This document shows positions 52,936 to 61,173 of a stretch of DNA of 64,000 nucleotides, piece after piece (within the stretch, counting starts at the first letter, position 1; each line of letters starts with the position of its first letter). The notes below the pieces were generated by a model. The model saw only the letters and a program-made list of their open reading frames with translations. It did no database searches and had not been told where the DNA came from. This DNA comes from CAZIFG01 sp964539135 (GTDB lineage Bacteria > Margulisbacteria > Marinamargulisbacteria > GCA-2716485 > CAZIFG01), in the NCBI GenBank assembly GCA_964539135.1, contig CAZIFG010000003.1, positions 1 through 64,000 of the forward strand. The letters run 5' to 3'. Both the position numbers and the translations under genes were made by a program.

Positions 52936-53931
52936 ATGAAAAGAATAGTGGCGATTTCAATCGTAAAAAAAGAAGATGAATGGGTGGATAGCAATCAGAG
53001 TGACGGAGATTTGAGTGATAATGGATGGGAAGATTTAGGGGTAACAGTACTTCCAGAAGGGACGAGTGTGCTCTTTCAGCTTCCATCAATTCATTCGGAT
53101 TATTTGGATCGTATAGGAGGATCTAATAAAGAGCCGCAGGGAGAAGCGCTTGATCCAAAAAAACGCCTAGCCAGCACAGGGACTCTCTCTGATTCAGATT
53201 TATCAGTTTCTCCAGTAAAGAGAGACGCAACACCCCCTGAACCAGAAGTGGAAAGAGTGGAGAGTCCGGTAAAAAGAGACGCTGGGGCACCTTTAGCCCC
53301 ACCACAGCCAGTGGTTCCACGAGAGTCAACACCCCCAATACCTGCGGCTCTAAGAGTTGAGAGTCCTGTAAAAGGAGAGCCTGGAAGGCCTGTGGATCTG
53401 CCACCCCCAGTAGAGCCAGTGCATAGAGGGCAAAGGCCTATGAGAGGAGAAGAAGCCCCCGTAGCAGCACGTGAAAAGGAGAGAAGGGCACATCCCGTAA
53501 AGGTAGAGGAATTCCCGCTCATTTTGGATGGGTTGGAGCTAAAGGCGCCAAATCAAAACAGAATGGAGCCTTTTAACCCTGTAAAAAAACCGAGTGTTGT
53601 GATACAAGTTCCCGACTCTGATAAACAAACACATGCAAAACGTGCAGAAGTATTGCATCAGTGTTTAGAACGGCTAATCCAGGAGATAGACGCGCAATTA
53701 AGACTGTTTTATATAAATAAAAAACTCAAAAAACCAGAAGGGGTGGGGCTTATCATGCAAAGAGTGGGGAGGCTCAAGAAAGAAACGCATCAGGCTTTTG
53801 ACGCCCTTTCAAAGCTAAAAGAAAGCGCGCCCTTTTGTGCCGCTGTTAGAGATTTAGAAGGTAAAGCGTATGTGAAAACATTGTCAGACATAAATACTCA
53901 ATTAAAATTGAAACTTAAAAAAGTAAGTTAA
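52936..53931 (+). CDS. Proline-rich accessory protein with repeated SPVKRD motifs
   Basis: A 331-residue protein starting MKRIVAISIVK. Residues 20-60 are acidic. Residues 85-190 form a disordered-looking proline-rich region with three copies of a unit around SPVKRDATPP, ESPVKRDAGAP and ESPVKGEPGRP. The C-terminal 100 residues are helical (AEVLHQCLERLIQEIDAQLR). No known domain. Ser-Pro motifs flanked by basic residues could be phosphorylation sites, interesting because phosphatase-type genes follow directly (15 bases). AAAGG lies before the ATG. Confidence 0.55.
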   Translation: MKRIVAISIVKKEDEWVDSNQSDGDLSDNGWEDLGVTVLPEGTSVLFQLPSIHSDYLDRIGGSNKEPQGEALDPKKRLASTGTLSDSDLSVSPVKRDATPPEPEVERVESPVKRDAGAPLAPPQPVVPRESTPPIPAALRVESPVKGEPGRPVDLPPPVEPVHRGQRPMRGEEAPVAAREKERRAHPVKVEEFPLILDGLELKAPNQNRMEPFNPVKKPSVVIQVPDSDKQTHAKRAEVLHQCLERLIQEIDAQLRLFYINKKLKKPEGVGLIMQRVGRLKKETHQAFDALSKLKESAPFCAAVRDLEGKAYVKTLSDINTQLKLKLKKVS

Positions 53932-53945
53932 GAATAGGTGTGTTC

Positions 53946-55901
53946 ATGAATAAAAAAGTAATAGCGGCCCCAAGTGTTAAGTACGATTGTATCGTAACCG
54001 AATTTAGGGAGATTTTAGCTGAAATAACAGGAAAAATAGGTCAAGTCTTGCGTTTTTCTCCTGATAAATCGCTTTCTGTTGACAAAAGAAAATCTGAAAT
54101 TACGACCCATTTAAAGGACCTAGAAGCCCATATCCCTAAAGGGGATATCATAAAGGCTGTGCATGAGTTGAAATTATGGGATTTAAGTAAAGATCAGGTC
54201 GTGATTGTAGATATTAAAAATCAGTATGGGGTGGGCGTAAAGTTGTTGATAGGTCAAGAAGGGCTCATTCCCTTGCATGATCACAAAGGAATGTTCGTGC
54301 TGGCAGATGTTTTAGAAGGGGATGCAAATGTTCATGCCTGGTCAAAAACGGAGGTGAGCGAGGAGCTCAGTTTACCTGTAGACCTTTTGGTTAAAGAGGG
54401 CGCAGGCCTTCAAATTTTAGTAGAGCCTTATATCAATCAAGTGCATGAACTGAAGGTGAATGGGATCGTCTTTGAAATTCAAATTCCAAGATATGTAACA
54501 GGTCCAGATTTCTTTAAATTTGACGACTCAACCACAAAACTAAAATTGATTCAATTAACAGAGCAAGAGGTAGAGAAAATTTTCCCGCATACTTGTTTCG
54601 TAGGAGAGAGTGTGTGTAAGGCGATGAGACAAAAAAAGATAGCCGCCTTACCAAAGGCAACCCCTCTTGTATTTCAAAGCCAGGGAAAAGAAACGCAACA
54701 TAACGCAACCCTTATTGCAACACCAGGTCTTCGCATTTTTTTAAGGGGAAAATATAATAAGGACACATCAAGCCCCAATAATGATTTTGTTTTTGTAGAC
54801 GAAAAAAAGGGAGTGTATGCGGTCATTGATGGAATGGGCGATTGGGCTTATTCAGCAGCATTAGCAACAGCGTTTATCGTACAGATTCAAGAAGCTTTGA
54901 AATCATGGGATGGCGTAAGTATAGATAGGGTTATTTCACAGGTAAAGAGAAAAAGTATAGAAGAGGCGAGAAAAAGAGTAGCCGATACAAGGGGCGGGAT
55001 TGTTTTTCGGGTCTGCCATTTTAATGCAGAAACACGCCTACTAACAGTTGTGGGCTGCGGGGATGTAGATGTAATTGGAATCAACAATGAGGGGGTAGGT
55101 CGCCCAATTGTAGGATGCGCCCAAAATGGAACCCAGAAGCCATCTCTAAATTTACTGACAGATGCCCCTCAATTTGAGGCCAGTAACATAGTAGATGAGG
55201 TATGGCGAGATTCGTTAGCGAACTCATCAAATGAGAAAATTTTGAGTGTCACTGTAGAAGACAGCATAACCTGTATCGCGATCGCAACAGATGGGATATC
55301 TGAGCAACTGTGGGTAGAACCCTGCAGGACAGCTGATTTTTATTATCGCGATCTAGAGCTTGCGATTAAAGAGCCTAAGAAATTTGCAACTCGCATGGAA
55401 AAGAAATATGAATTGGCGCAGTACATTTCCATTCTTAAATATTTAGTAACGCATAGCCCTTGGGATGAAGTAATGTATGGGGTTGATTACTGGGATGATA
55501 CCTTTCCATTAACCTTTCAAACGGATACAAAACCCCTTGTTAAAAGATGGAAAGAAGCAGAGCCCTGGAAAAGTGAGGTAAATAAACAAAAATTTTTAGG
55601 GGACGAAGTAAACAATATCTTGAGCTATTTAGATAAAAATCCAGATCTCATTCCGATGACAATGATAGAAAATCTGAAAATTTTTTATAAATTTTTACAA
55701 GAGATAAAGGTGGCAGCAATTCCGACTGGTAATCCGATACCTCAAGATTTATTTAAGGAAAGCTATCATCCAGACAGCATCCCAAGACCGAAGCATAAAT
55801 TAACAGATCAGGGTGTCAAACAAGCCCTGCGTTTTTTGGAAATTCGTCTTCGTGTGAAGGAAGATGACATGGGTCTGGTTATGATCAATGTGTCCAAATA
55901 A
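53946..55901 (+). CDS. Fusion of a PCO/ADO-like thiol-dioxygenase cupin with a PP2C-type phosphatase
   Basis: A 651-residue protein from the ATG at 53946 (a GTG two codons earlier is possible; AGGTG lies between). Residues 85-185 resemble the plant cysteine oxidase/ADO cupin: LIPLHDHKGMFVLADVLEG gives H111 and H113, and NQVHELKVNGIVFEIQIPRY supplies H167 and the usual ending. Residues 265-650 are a PP2C phosphatase: NNDFVFVDEKKGVYAVIDGM, VVGCGDVDVI, IATDGISEQLW near 446 and KEDDMGLVMI near 638, which keep the metal-binding aspartates. An insertion of about 150 residues lies between the third and last motifs. The start MNKKVIAAPS matches other accessory genes. It may link oxygen or thiol sensing to dephosphorylation (inference). 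Confidence 0.7.
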   Translation: MNKKVIAAPSVKYDCIVTEFREILAEITGKIGQVLRFSPDKSLSVDKRKSEITTHLKDLEAHIPKGDIIKAVHELKLWDLSKDQVVIVDIKNQYGVGVKLLIGQEGLIPLHDHKGMFVLADVLEGDANVHAWSKTEVSEELSLPVDLLVKEGAGLQILVEPYINQVHELKVNGIVFEIQIPRYVTGPDFFKFDDSTTKLKLIQLTEQEVEKIFPHTCFVGESVCKAMRQKKIAALPKATPLVFQSQGKETQHNATLIATPGLRIFLRGKYNKDTSSPNNDFVFVDEKKGVYAVIDGMGDWAYSAALATAFIVQIQEALKSWDGVSIDRVISQVKRKSIEEARKRVADTRGGIVFRVCHFNAETRLLTVVGCGDVDVIGINNEGVGRPIVGCAQNGTQKPSLNLLTDAPQFEASNIVDEVWRDSLANSSNEKILSVTVEDSITCIAIATDGISEQLWVEPCRTADFYYRDLELAIKEPKKFATRMEKKYELAQYISILKYLVTHSPWDEVMYGVDYWDDTFPLTFQTDTKPLVKRWKEAEPWKSEVNKQKFLGDEVNNILSYLDKNPDLIPMTMIENLKIFYKFLQEIKVAAIPTGNPIPQDLFKESYHPDSIPRPKHKLTDQGVKQALRFLEIRLRVKEDDMGLVMINVSK

Positions 55902-56985
55902 AATGACCCTTAAAAAGGTACTGCCCAACATCATACGGTTGGCAACAATAAATTCCAGTAAGGGCAATGAAAGAGAACAGTTGCCCTTCATAATAGCGAC
56001 CGAGAGAATAAAGGCCCTCTCTTATGGTAAGGGAGTAGGGGATAAAGCCAACCACGATTTTATCCTCATCAACGCCGAAAAAGGGGTCTATGCGGTTGTG
56101 GATGGCATTGCCAATCATGGATATTCCTTTGCACTCGGAGCCCGCTTTATCCGTAACGTCGAGGACGCCTTAAAAAGTTGGGATGGCCTTCATTTTGATC
56201 GTTTTTTCTTGGCGTTAAAACCCAAGATCCTCGCAGAGGCAAAAGAAATGACGAGGTCGGAAGCGGAAATAAAGGGGGGTATTGTATTTAAAATTTGCCA
56301 TTGGGATAAGGTCTCTCGTAAGTTAATCGTAGTCGGGAATGGAGATGTGGAAATTATTTTGATGAATGAGGAAGGGGGCGGCATGTTATTAGAGCCTATG
56401 AGCCAAAATGGGACAGGATTGGCATCTGAAACATTAATCACAGAGGCGTCTAAGTTTAAAAATAGCAATGCCTTGAGATCAGCGTGGGGGATTCCTTCTG
56501 TGGGAGTCTTAGAGTATGTGCAACATGTAACGGTGGACGACAGCATCACGCATATGGCCATCATGTCAGATGGCGTGGCTGAGCAGTTATGGGTAGGTCA
56601 AGAAGAGAGCTCTTTGCGTTATCCAGAGTTGCAAATAGCCATGAACGATTTAGAGGCGTTCAAAACCATCATGATGGAAAAACAAGCCATAAGCAACCAA
56701 ATGGAAGTCTTGGAAATACAAGTGTTATTACATGGGAAACCCAAATCGGGATGGGATCCCAAATTTCATTTGGAAACCGTTGTTGGAGAGCTGTTAACAC
56801 GATTAAAAGAAAGTGGCATCCAATTTGGCGATCTAGATCGTATTTTTGAGGCCTTTAAGGCAGATATTTCCGGGGTAAAACCCTATAGATTCAAAGGGAT
56901 TCAAGATGCCCTTGATTTGTTATTGATACGCTTGCGTGCGAAACAAGATGATTGTTCCCTTGTTTTAGTGAAACTAGACGCATAA
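55888..56985 (+). CDS. PP2C-type Ser/Thr phosphatase, paralogue of the preceding gene
   Basis: A 365-residue protein. The first ATG overlaps the upstream stop codon by 14 bases; the ATG at 55903, right after that stop, is an equally good start. PP2C motifs: NHDFILINAEKGVYAVVDGI, VVGNGDVEIILMN near 150, IMSDGVAEQLW near 226 and KQDDCSLVLVKLD at the end. It aligns with residues from about 225 onward of the preceding fusion, including the region before the catalytic core, but lacks the cupin and has a shorter insert. It arose by tandem duplication. Confidence 0.75.
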   Translation: MCPNKMTLKKVLPNIIRLATINSSKGNEREQLPFIIATERIKALSYGKGVGDKANHDFILINAEKGVYAVVDGIANHGYSFALGARFIRNVEDALKSWDGLHFDRFFLALKPKILAEAKEMTRSEAEIKGGIVFKICHWDKVSRKLIVVGNGDVEIILMNEEGGGMLLEPMSQNGTGLASETLITEASKFKNSNALRSAWGIPSVGVLEYVQHVTVDDSITHMAIMSDGVAEQLWVGQEESSLRYPELQIAMNDLEAFKTIMMEKQAISNQMEVLEIQVLLHGKPKSGWDPKFHLETVVGELLTRLKESGIQFGDLDRIFEAFKADISGVKPYRFKGIQDALDLLLIRLRAKQDDCSLVLVKLDA

Positions 56986-57081
56986 AAAAGAGTCGATATA
57001 AAAGGTGCTTTACTTTTAATTGAAGCTGGGATATTCTCATCGAAAGATGAATACCTCGCCTCAATTTCTCCAAAAAAAACC

Positions 57082-57555
57082 ATGACGACTGCCATTCGTT
57101 TCGCAAAAAAAAACGATCTAAATAGACTAGAAATCATTGAAAAAGAAGCCTTTGATCCCCAAAAATATGACCTCTGTTCCAGACGCCAATATGCCTATCT
57201 TCTGAATCAAAATTCTGTGGATATTCTGGTTGCAGAACATAATGGTGTTCTTTGTGCCTCTGCCATTATTTTTTACCGCAAGAATTCGGATTTAGGGCGA
57301 TTGTATTCGGTGGCCGTGTCGCCCCAATATCAGGGGGTGTCCATTGGTAGTCAGCTTTTTGATGCGGTAGAGGCCCGTGTCCAGCTCAAAAAAAAGACAG
57401 GTTTACTCAGCGAAATACGTGCCGATAATAAGGCATATCTCGAGTGGTATCAAAAGCGAGGCTTCTATCTGAAGCAGGTGTTGCCCGCTTATTATCCCGA
57501 CGGGGTAGACGGTTTAAAGGTCATGAAAGACCTACGTATAAAAGGAGTCGCATGA
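57082..57555 (+). CDS. GNAT-family N-acetyltransferase
   Basis: A 157-residue protein with the GNAT acetyl-CoA site: GRLYSVAVSPQYQGVSIGSQ (R/Q-x-x-G-x-G/A, here Q-G-V-S-I-G-S) and the C-terminal YLEWYQKRGFYLKQVLPAYY typical of RimI-like enzymes. The TGA overlaps the next ATG (ATGA), so it is coupled to the ATP-grasp gene. Together they form a known pairing thought to modify a protein or peptide; substrate unknown. Confidence 0.88.
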   Translation: MTTAIRFAKKNDLNRLEIIEKEAFDPQKYDLCSRRQYAYLLNQNSVDILVAEHNGVLCASAIIFYRKNSDLGRLYSVAVSPQYQGVSIGSQLFDAVEARVQLKKKTGLLSEIRADNKAYLEWYQKRGFYLKQVLPAYYPDGVDGLKVMKDLRIKGVA

Positions 57556-59027
57556 AACGATTTATTGTAGTCACAGATAAAGTCAAACGATTTGAGGCGC
57601 ATTCAGAATTTATCATTCAAACCCCCAGCGAGTTTATTCGAAATAAAGAAAAAATTGACAGTAAATCCCGAAAACATGTCAAAGTCATCAATTTATGTTC
57701 CAGTTTTGAGTATTTAAGTAAGGGCTATTATGTGTCGCTTTTAGCCGAAGCGCGTGGCATGAGTTGCATCCCCAGTGTGTCGGACATTGTAGCATTAAAT
57801 TGGAAACGAAACTATGAGTCTTACCTTCCTGAACTCAATGAGATTGTGGCCAAATACTTTAAAGAAGAGCCCGAAGATCCCTTAATTCGAGGATATACCA
57901 CCTATTTTGGACGCCACAGCAACAGCAAAATCGAGCCCATTGCGCGGCGATTGTTTGACATGTTTCGGTTTCCAGCCATGATGTTCGAGTTGCGATGGAC
58001 GGCGGATCAGAAGTGGGAAATCGAAAAAATCGAAAATTTATCCTATTCCAGCATTCCAGAGGACAGGCTCAGTCATTTTAATAGTGCCCTAGAAAAATTC
58101 ACAGGGGCAGCCTGGCGAGATGCGTTGTTGGTCAAAAAACCCGAGCGCTATTGGATTGGGATGTTGCATAATCCCAAAGAGGAATATCCCCCTTCCAACA
58201 CAGCGGCCTTAAATAAATTCATTCGTGTGGGCAAAAAAATGGGGTTGTGGGTGGAGCTCATTACCAAATCAGATTATAATTCCCTTCTGGAATTTGATGC
58301 CCTTTTCATCCGAGAGACAACGGCCATTGATAATTACACCTACAAATTTGCGAATAAGGCCTTAAGCGAAGACATCCCCTGTATCGATGACACCCGGTCT
58401 ATTATTCGCTGTTGCAATAAGGTGTATTTGCACGAACTCTTAGCCGCGAAAGAAATACCCACTCCAAGAACAGAAATTTTAGATCGAAATAGCCTTCAAA
58501 ATGGCGAAATTTCCATGACCTTTCCCTTTGTTTTGAAAATTCCAGATGGATCCTTTTCAAGAGGGGTTGAAAAGGTAAAAGATTTCGAAGAATTCAAATA
58601 CAAAGCCGGAGAAATGTTTAAAAAATCAGAAATTATTTTGATGCAGGAGTTTGTAGAATCCGAATTTGATTGGCGAATTGGCATTATCAATCATGAGCCT
58701 ATTTTTGCCTTGAAATATTTCATGGCCAAAGGCCATTGGCAAATTTATAACCATCAATCCAAGACAAAATCCGGACGTTCCGGAAACTTCGCCTGTGTGC
58801 CCATTGAAGAGGTGCCTAAAGAAGTATTGTCCGGGGCCTTAGCCGCAAGCAAACTCATCGGAAATGGTCTTTATGGGGTAGACTTAAAGCAAACAAAATC
58901 CGGCGATGTGGTGATCATCGAAGTGAATGACAATCCCAACATTGATAGCGGCATAGAGGACACCCTTATTGGCGATGAACTCTATCGAAAAGTGCTCGAG
59001 CATTTGGTGCGTTTAATAGAGTCTTAA
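57552..59027 (+). CDS. RimK-like ATP-grasp ligase with N-terminal RLAN domain
   Basis: A 491-residue protein. The frame is open from 57444, but the ATG at 57552 overlaps the acetyltransferase stop and starts the conserved N-terminal domain (MKRFIVVTDKVKRFEAHSEF). Residues 1-200 fit the RimK-like ATP-grasp N-terminal family. Residues 290-490 are the ATP-grasp: FPFVLKIPDGSFSRGVEKVK, ILMQEFVESEFDWRIGIIN, YGVDLKQTKSGDVVIIEVND and NPNIDSGIED. These residues bind ATP-Mg2+ for carboxylate-amine ligation. Substrate unknown; an amino-acid tag on a peptide or protein is the family precedent. Confidence 0.88.
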   Translation: MKRFIVVTDKVKRFEAHSEFIIQTPSEFIRNKEKIDSKSRKHVKVINLCSSFEYLSKGYYVSLLAEARGMSCIPSVSDIVALNWKRNYESYLPELNEIVAKYFKEEPEDPLIRGYTTYFGRHSNSKIEPIARRLFDMFRFPAMMFELRWTADQKWEIEKIENLSYSSIPEDRLSHFNSALEKFTGAAWRDALLVKKPERYWIGMLHNPKEEYPPSNTAALNKFIRVGKKMGLWVELITKSDYNSLLEFDALFIRETTAIDNYTYKFANKALSEDIPCIDDTRSIIRCCNKVYLHELLAAKEIPTPRTEILDRNSLQNGEISMTFPFVLKIPDGSFSRGVEKVKDFEEFKYKAGEMFKKSEIILMQEFVESEFDWRIGIINHEPIFALKYFMAKGHWQIYNHQSKTKSGRSGNFACVPIEEVPKEVLSGALAASKLIGNGLYGVDLKQTKSGDVVIIEVNDNPNIDSGIEDTLIGDELYRKVLEHLVRLIES

Positions 59028-59033
59028 GCTCAA

Positions 59034-59261
59034 ATGAAGTTCTTGGTAGGGAATCGCTATCAGATACAGGTTAAACCAGGGTCTAAAAAAGAAGAACTCA
59101 AAGTAGAGGGAGATAAGATCTTGATTTGGGTAAAAGCGCCCGCCATAGAAAATAAGGCAAATGAGGCCGTTGTGAAGCTTTTAAAAAAGCAGTATGGGGT
59201 TAAAAGTCAGGTTATAAGAGGCGAAAAATCCAAAGTTAAAATCCTAGAAATTTTAGCTTAA
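59034..59261 (+). CDS. DUF167/YggU-family protein
   Basis: A 75-residue protein with the family core QVKPGSKKEELKVEGDKI, VKAPAIENKANEAVVKLLKK and SQVIRGEKSKVKILEI. The fold is known but the function is not. It starts six bases after the ATP-grasp gene, so it is probably co-transcribed. Confidence 0.9.
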   Translation: MKFLVGNRYQIQVKPGSKKEELKVEGDKILIWVKAPAIENKANEAVVKLLKKQYGVKSQVIRGEKSKVKILEILA

Positions 59262-59307
59262 AAACACGTTTGACTAAGCTCAATGATGAGTCTATGATTG
59301 GAAGGCT

Positions 59308-61173
59308 ATGGTCTCATTTTTAAAGCGTCTGTTTACGTCTCCCTTTTTTATTTTTTTGCTCTTGGCCTATACCTATCATACCTTCCAGACCTATTATTCC
59401 ATGGGAGCAGGAGGCGCCTTTGAATCCACGCCTGAGGTTTGGTTGCAAATTATCTATGGCTATGCGACTTTTTTATCTGCCTGGTTGATTCTAAATGGAC
59501 TGACCCAGAAAAATAGAGGCCTGCAGCTCATAGCGAATTTTTTATTTTTAACGGTATTTTGCCTGTTATCCGGGTACCTCTTTGGGACAGAACACAGTGT
59601 AGACTATTCCGTTCTCATTGAAACCAGTAAAAATGCCCTCAATAAAGGGACTGTAGAGGTGGTGCTTACCAGTTTTGATCCCAATCCCCTCATTGTAGGG
59701 GCTGTAGCCTTTATTTTATTTCTAGGATTAGAATGGCGCTATAAAGTCATTTCGAAGCGTCAGAATTATCCTTCCAAATGGCCCCTTTTGGCCTTAGCCT
59801 TGGTGTATGTCGCCATGATTGCCGGGCCTATAGACAGCCGCGATGAATTCACACATTTTATAAGAACCATTTATGACTATTATGGCCGCCCTTTGTACAC
59901 GCCTGTGCCCTTAAAAGCCAATGAATATCCCTATTATCAAACGGAATTTTCCTATACACCAGAGCTAACACCACCTAAGGAGATGCCCAACGTTTTTATT
60001 GTCGTTATTGAATCTTTTAACCAGTGGGCCGTAGATCAAAAAACGCCTCAAGGTCAAGCCATCATGCCGAACTTTAATGAACTCAAAAAGCAGGGACTCT
60101 ATGTGGATCATTTTTATGGCAATTCCATGCTGTCCATTAAAGGGTATTCAGCGACCTTAACAGGTGTCCTGCCTACGTTTAGAGGATTTATGTTGCAATA
60201 TCAAGACACCAATTATTATGGCCTGCCTCAAGTCTTTAAAGAAAATGGTTATGAAACGATCTTTTTTCAAGCCCACTTAGACCCCAGTTTCCATGGGACA
60301 GAGGCTCTCGTCAAACGCACGGGCATCACACATTTTGACACCATTGCAGACTACATGACACCAGAAGAAGCCACGCACACCAACAATTGGGGACACCGAG
60401 ATCATGTCTTGTTTCGGTCTTTTTTCCGATATTTAGATCAACATTTTTTAAACCAACCCCATCCCAAACCCATTTTTGCGGCGGTGGTGAGTATTTATTC
60501 ACATATGAGATTTAAGGTGCCGGAATCCGAACGGGCTTTTTATAAAGACCCCCAAAATCAGCGCGAGCATTTTTCCAATTGCATCCATTTGGTGGATCAA
60601 GATTTACCGGTCTTTTTTGAAGAGCTTCAGAAGCGGCCTCAGCTAAAAAATTCCATTGTGATTATCATTGGGGATCACAGTTTTCCGCTGGGGAATCACG
60701 GCATTACCCACGCGGAGGTAGGCTATTACGACGAGTCGTTTAGAGTGCCCTTTCTCATGCTATGGCCAGGACATTTAGAGCCAAAAGAGGTGCAAAAAAC
60801 CGTGTATTCTCAAATTGACATCGCCCCTACGCTTGTGGATCTCCTGCATTTGAATCTGAATAAAGGCCATCAGTTTATAGGCAGATCCCTCTTTGCGCCG
60901 CCCATAGAACGATCCACCTTTTTAATACAGCCCTATAGCGGGACCTATAGTTCCGTGGTGCGCTACCCTTACAAATATATTTTTCACCATCGAACCCGAA
61001 AAGAATATGTATTTAACCTTGAAACAGATCCTGAGGAAAATAATAATTTAATAGAACAAGACCTCAAGGAAATACCCGTGTTAAGACAAGAATTAAAAAA
61101 AGTATTTTTAAATCAGCAACTCATTGAGCAGGGACGTATCTTCCCAAAAGGAGTATTAATACATGGCAACTAA
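59308..61173 (+). CDS. LTA-synthase/sulfatase-family membrane protein (first of three)
   Basis: A 621-residue protein with five hydrophobic segments in residues 1-180 and an extracytoplasmic alkaline-phosphatase-fold domain (about 230-600). Motifs: NVFIVVIESFNQWAV (metal glutamate), GNSMLSIKGYSATLTG (nucleophile loop), IIIGDHSFPLGNHGITHAEV (metal Asp-His) and DIAPTLVDLL. The serine in S-I-K-G occupies the place where LtaS has its threonine nucleophile. The family moves phosphoglycerol or phosphoethanolamine onto envelope glycans. Its end overlaps the next start by 11 bases. Confidence 0.85.
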   Translation: MVSFLKRLFTSPFFIFLLLAYTYHTFQTYYSMGAGGAFESTPEVWLQIIYGYATFLSAWLILNGLTQKNRGLQLIANFLFLTVFCLLSGYLFGTEHSVDYSVLIETSKNALNKGTVEVVLTSFDPNPLIVGAVAFILFLGLEWRYKVISKRQNYPSKWPLLALALVYVAMIAGPIDSRDEFTHFIRTIYDYYGRPLYTPVPLKANEYPYYQTEFSYTPELTPPKEMPNVFIVVIESFNQWAVDQKTPQGQAIMPNFNELKKQGLYVDHFYGNSMLSIKGYSATLTGVLPTFRGFMLQYQDTNYYGLPQVFKENGYETIFFQAHLDPSFHGTEALVKRTGITHFDTIADYMTPEEATHTNNWGHRDHVLFRSFFRYLDQHFLNQPHPKPIFAAVVSIYSHMRFKVPESERAFYKDPQNQREHFSNCIHLVDQDLPVFFEELQKRPQLKNSIVIIIGDHSFPLGNHGITHAEVGYYDESFRVPFLMLWPGHLEPKEVQKTVYSQIDIAPTLVDLLHLNLNKGHQFIGRSLFAPPIERSTFLIQPYSGTYSSVVRYPYKYIFHHRTRKEYVFNLETDPEENNNLIEQDLKEIPVLRQELKKVFLNQQLIEQGRIFPKGVLIHGN

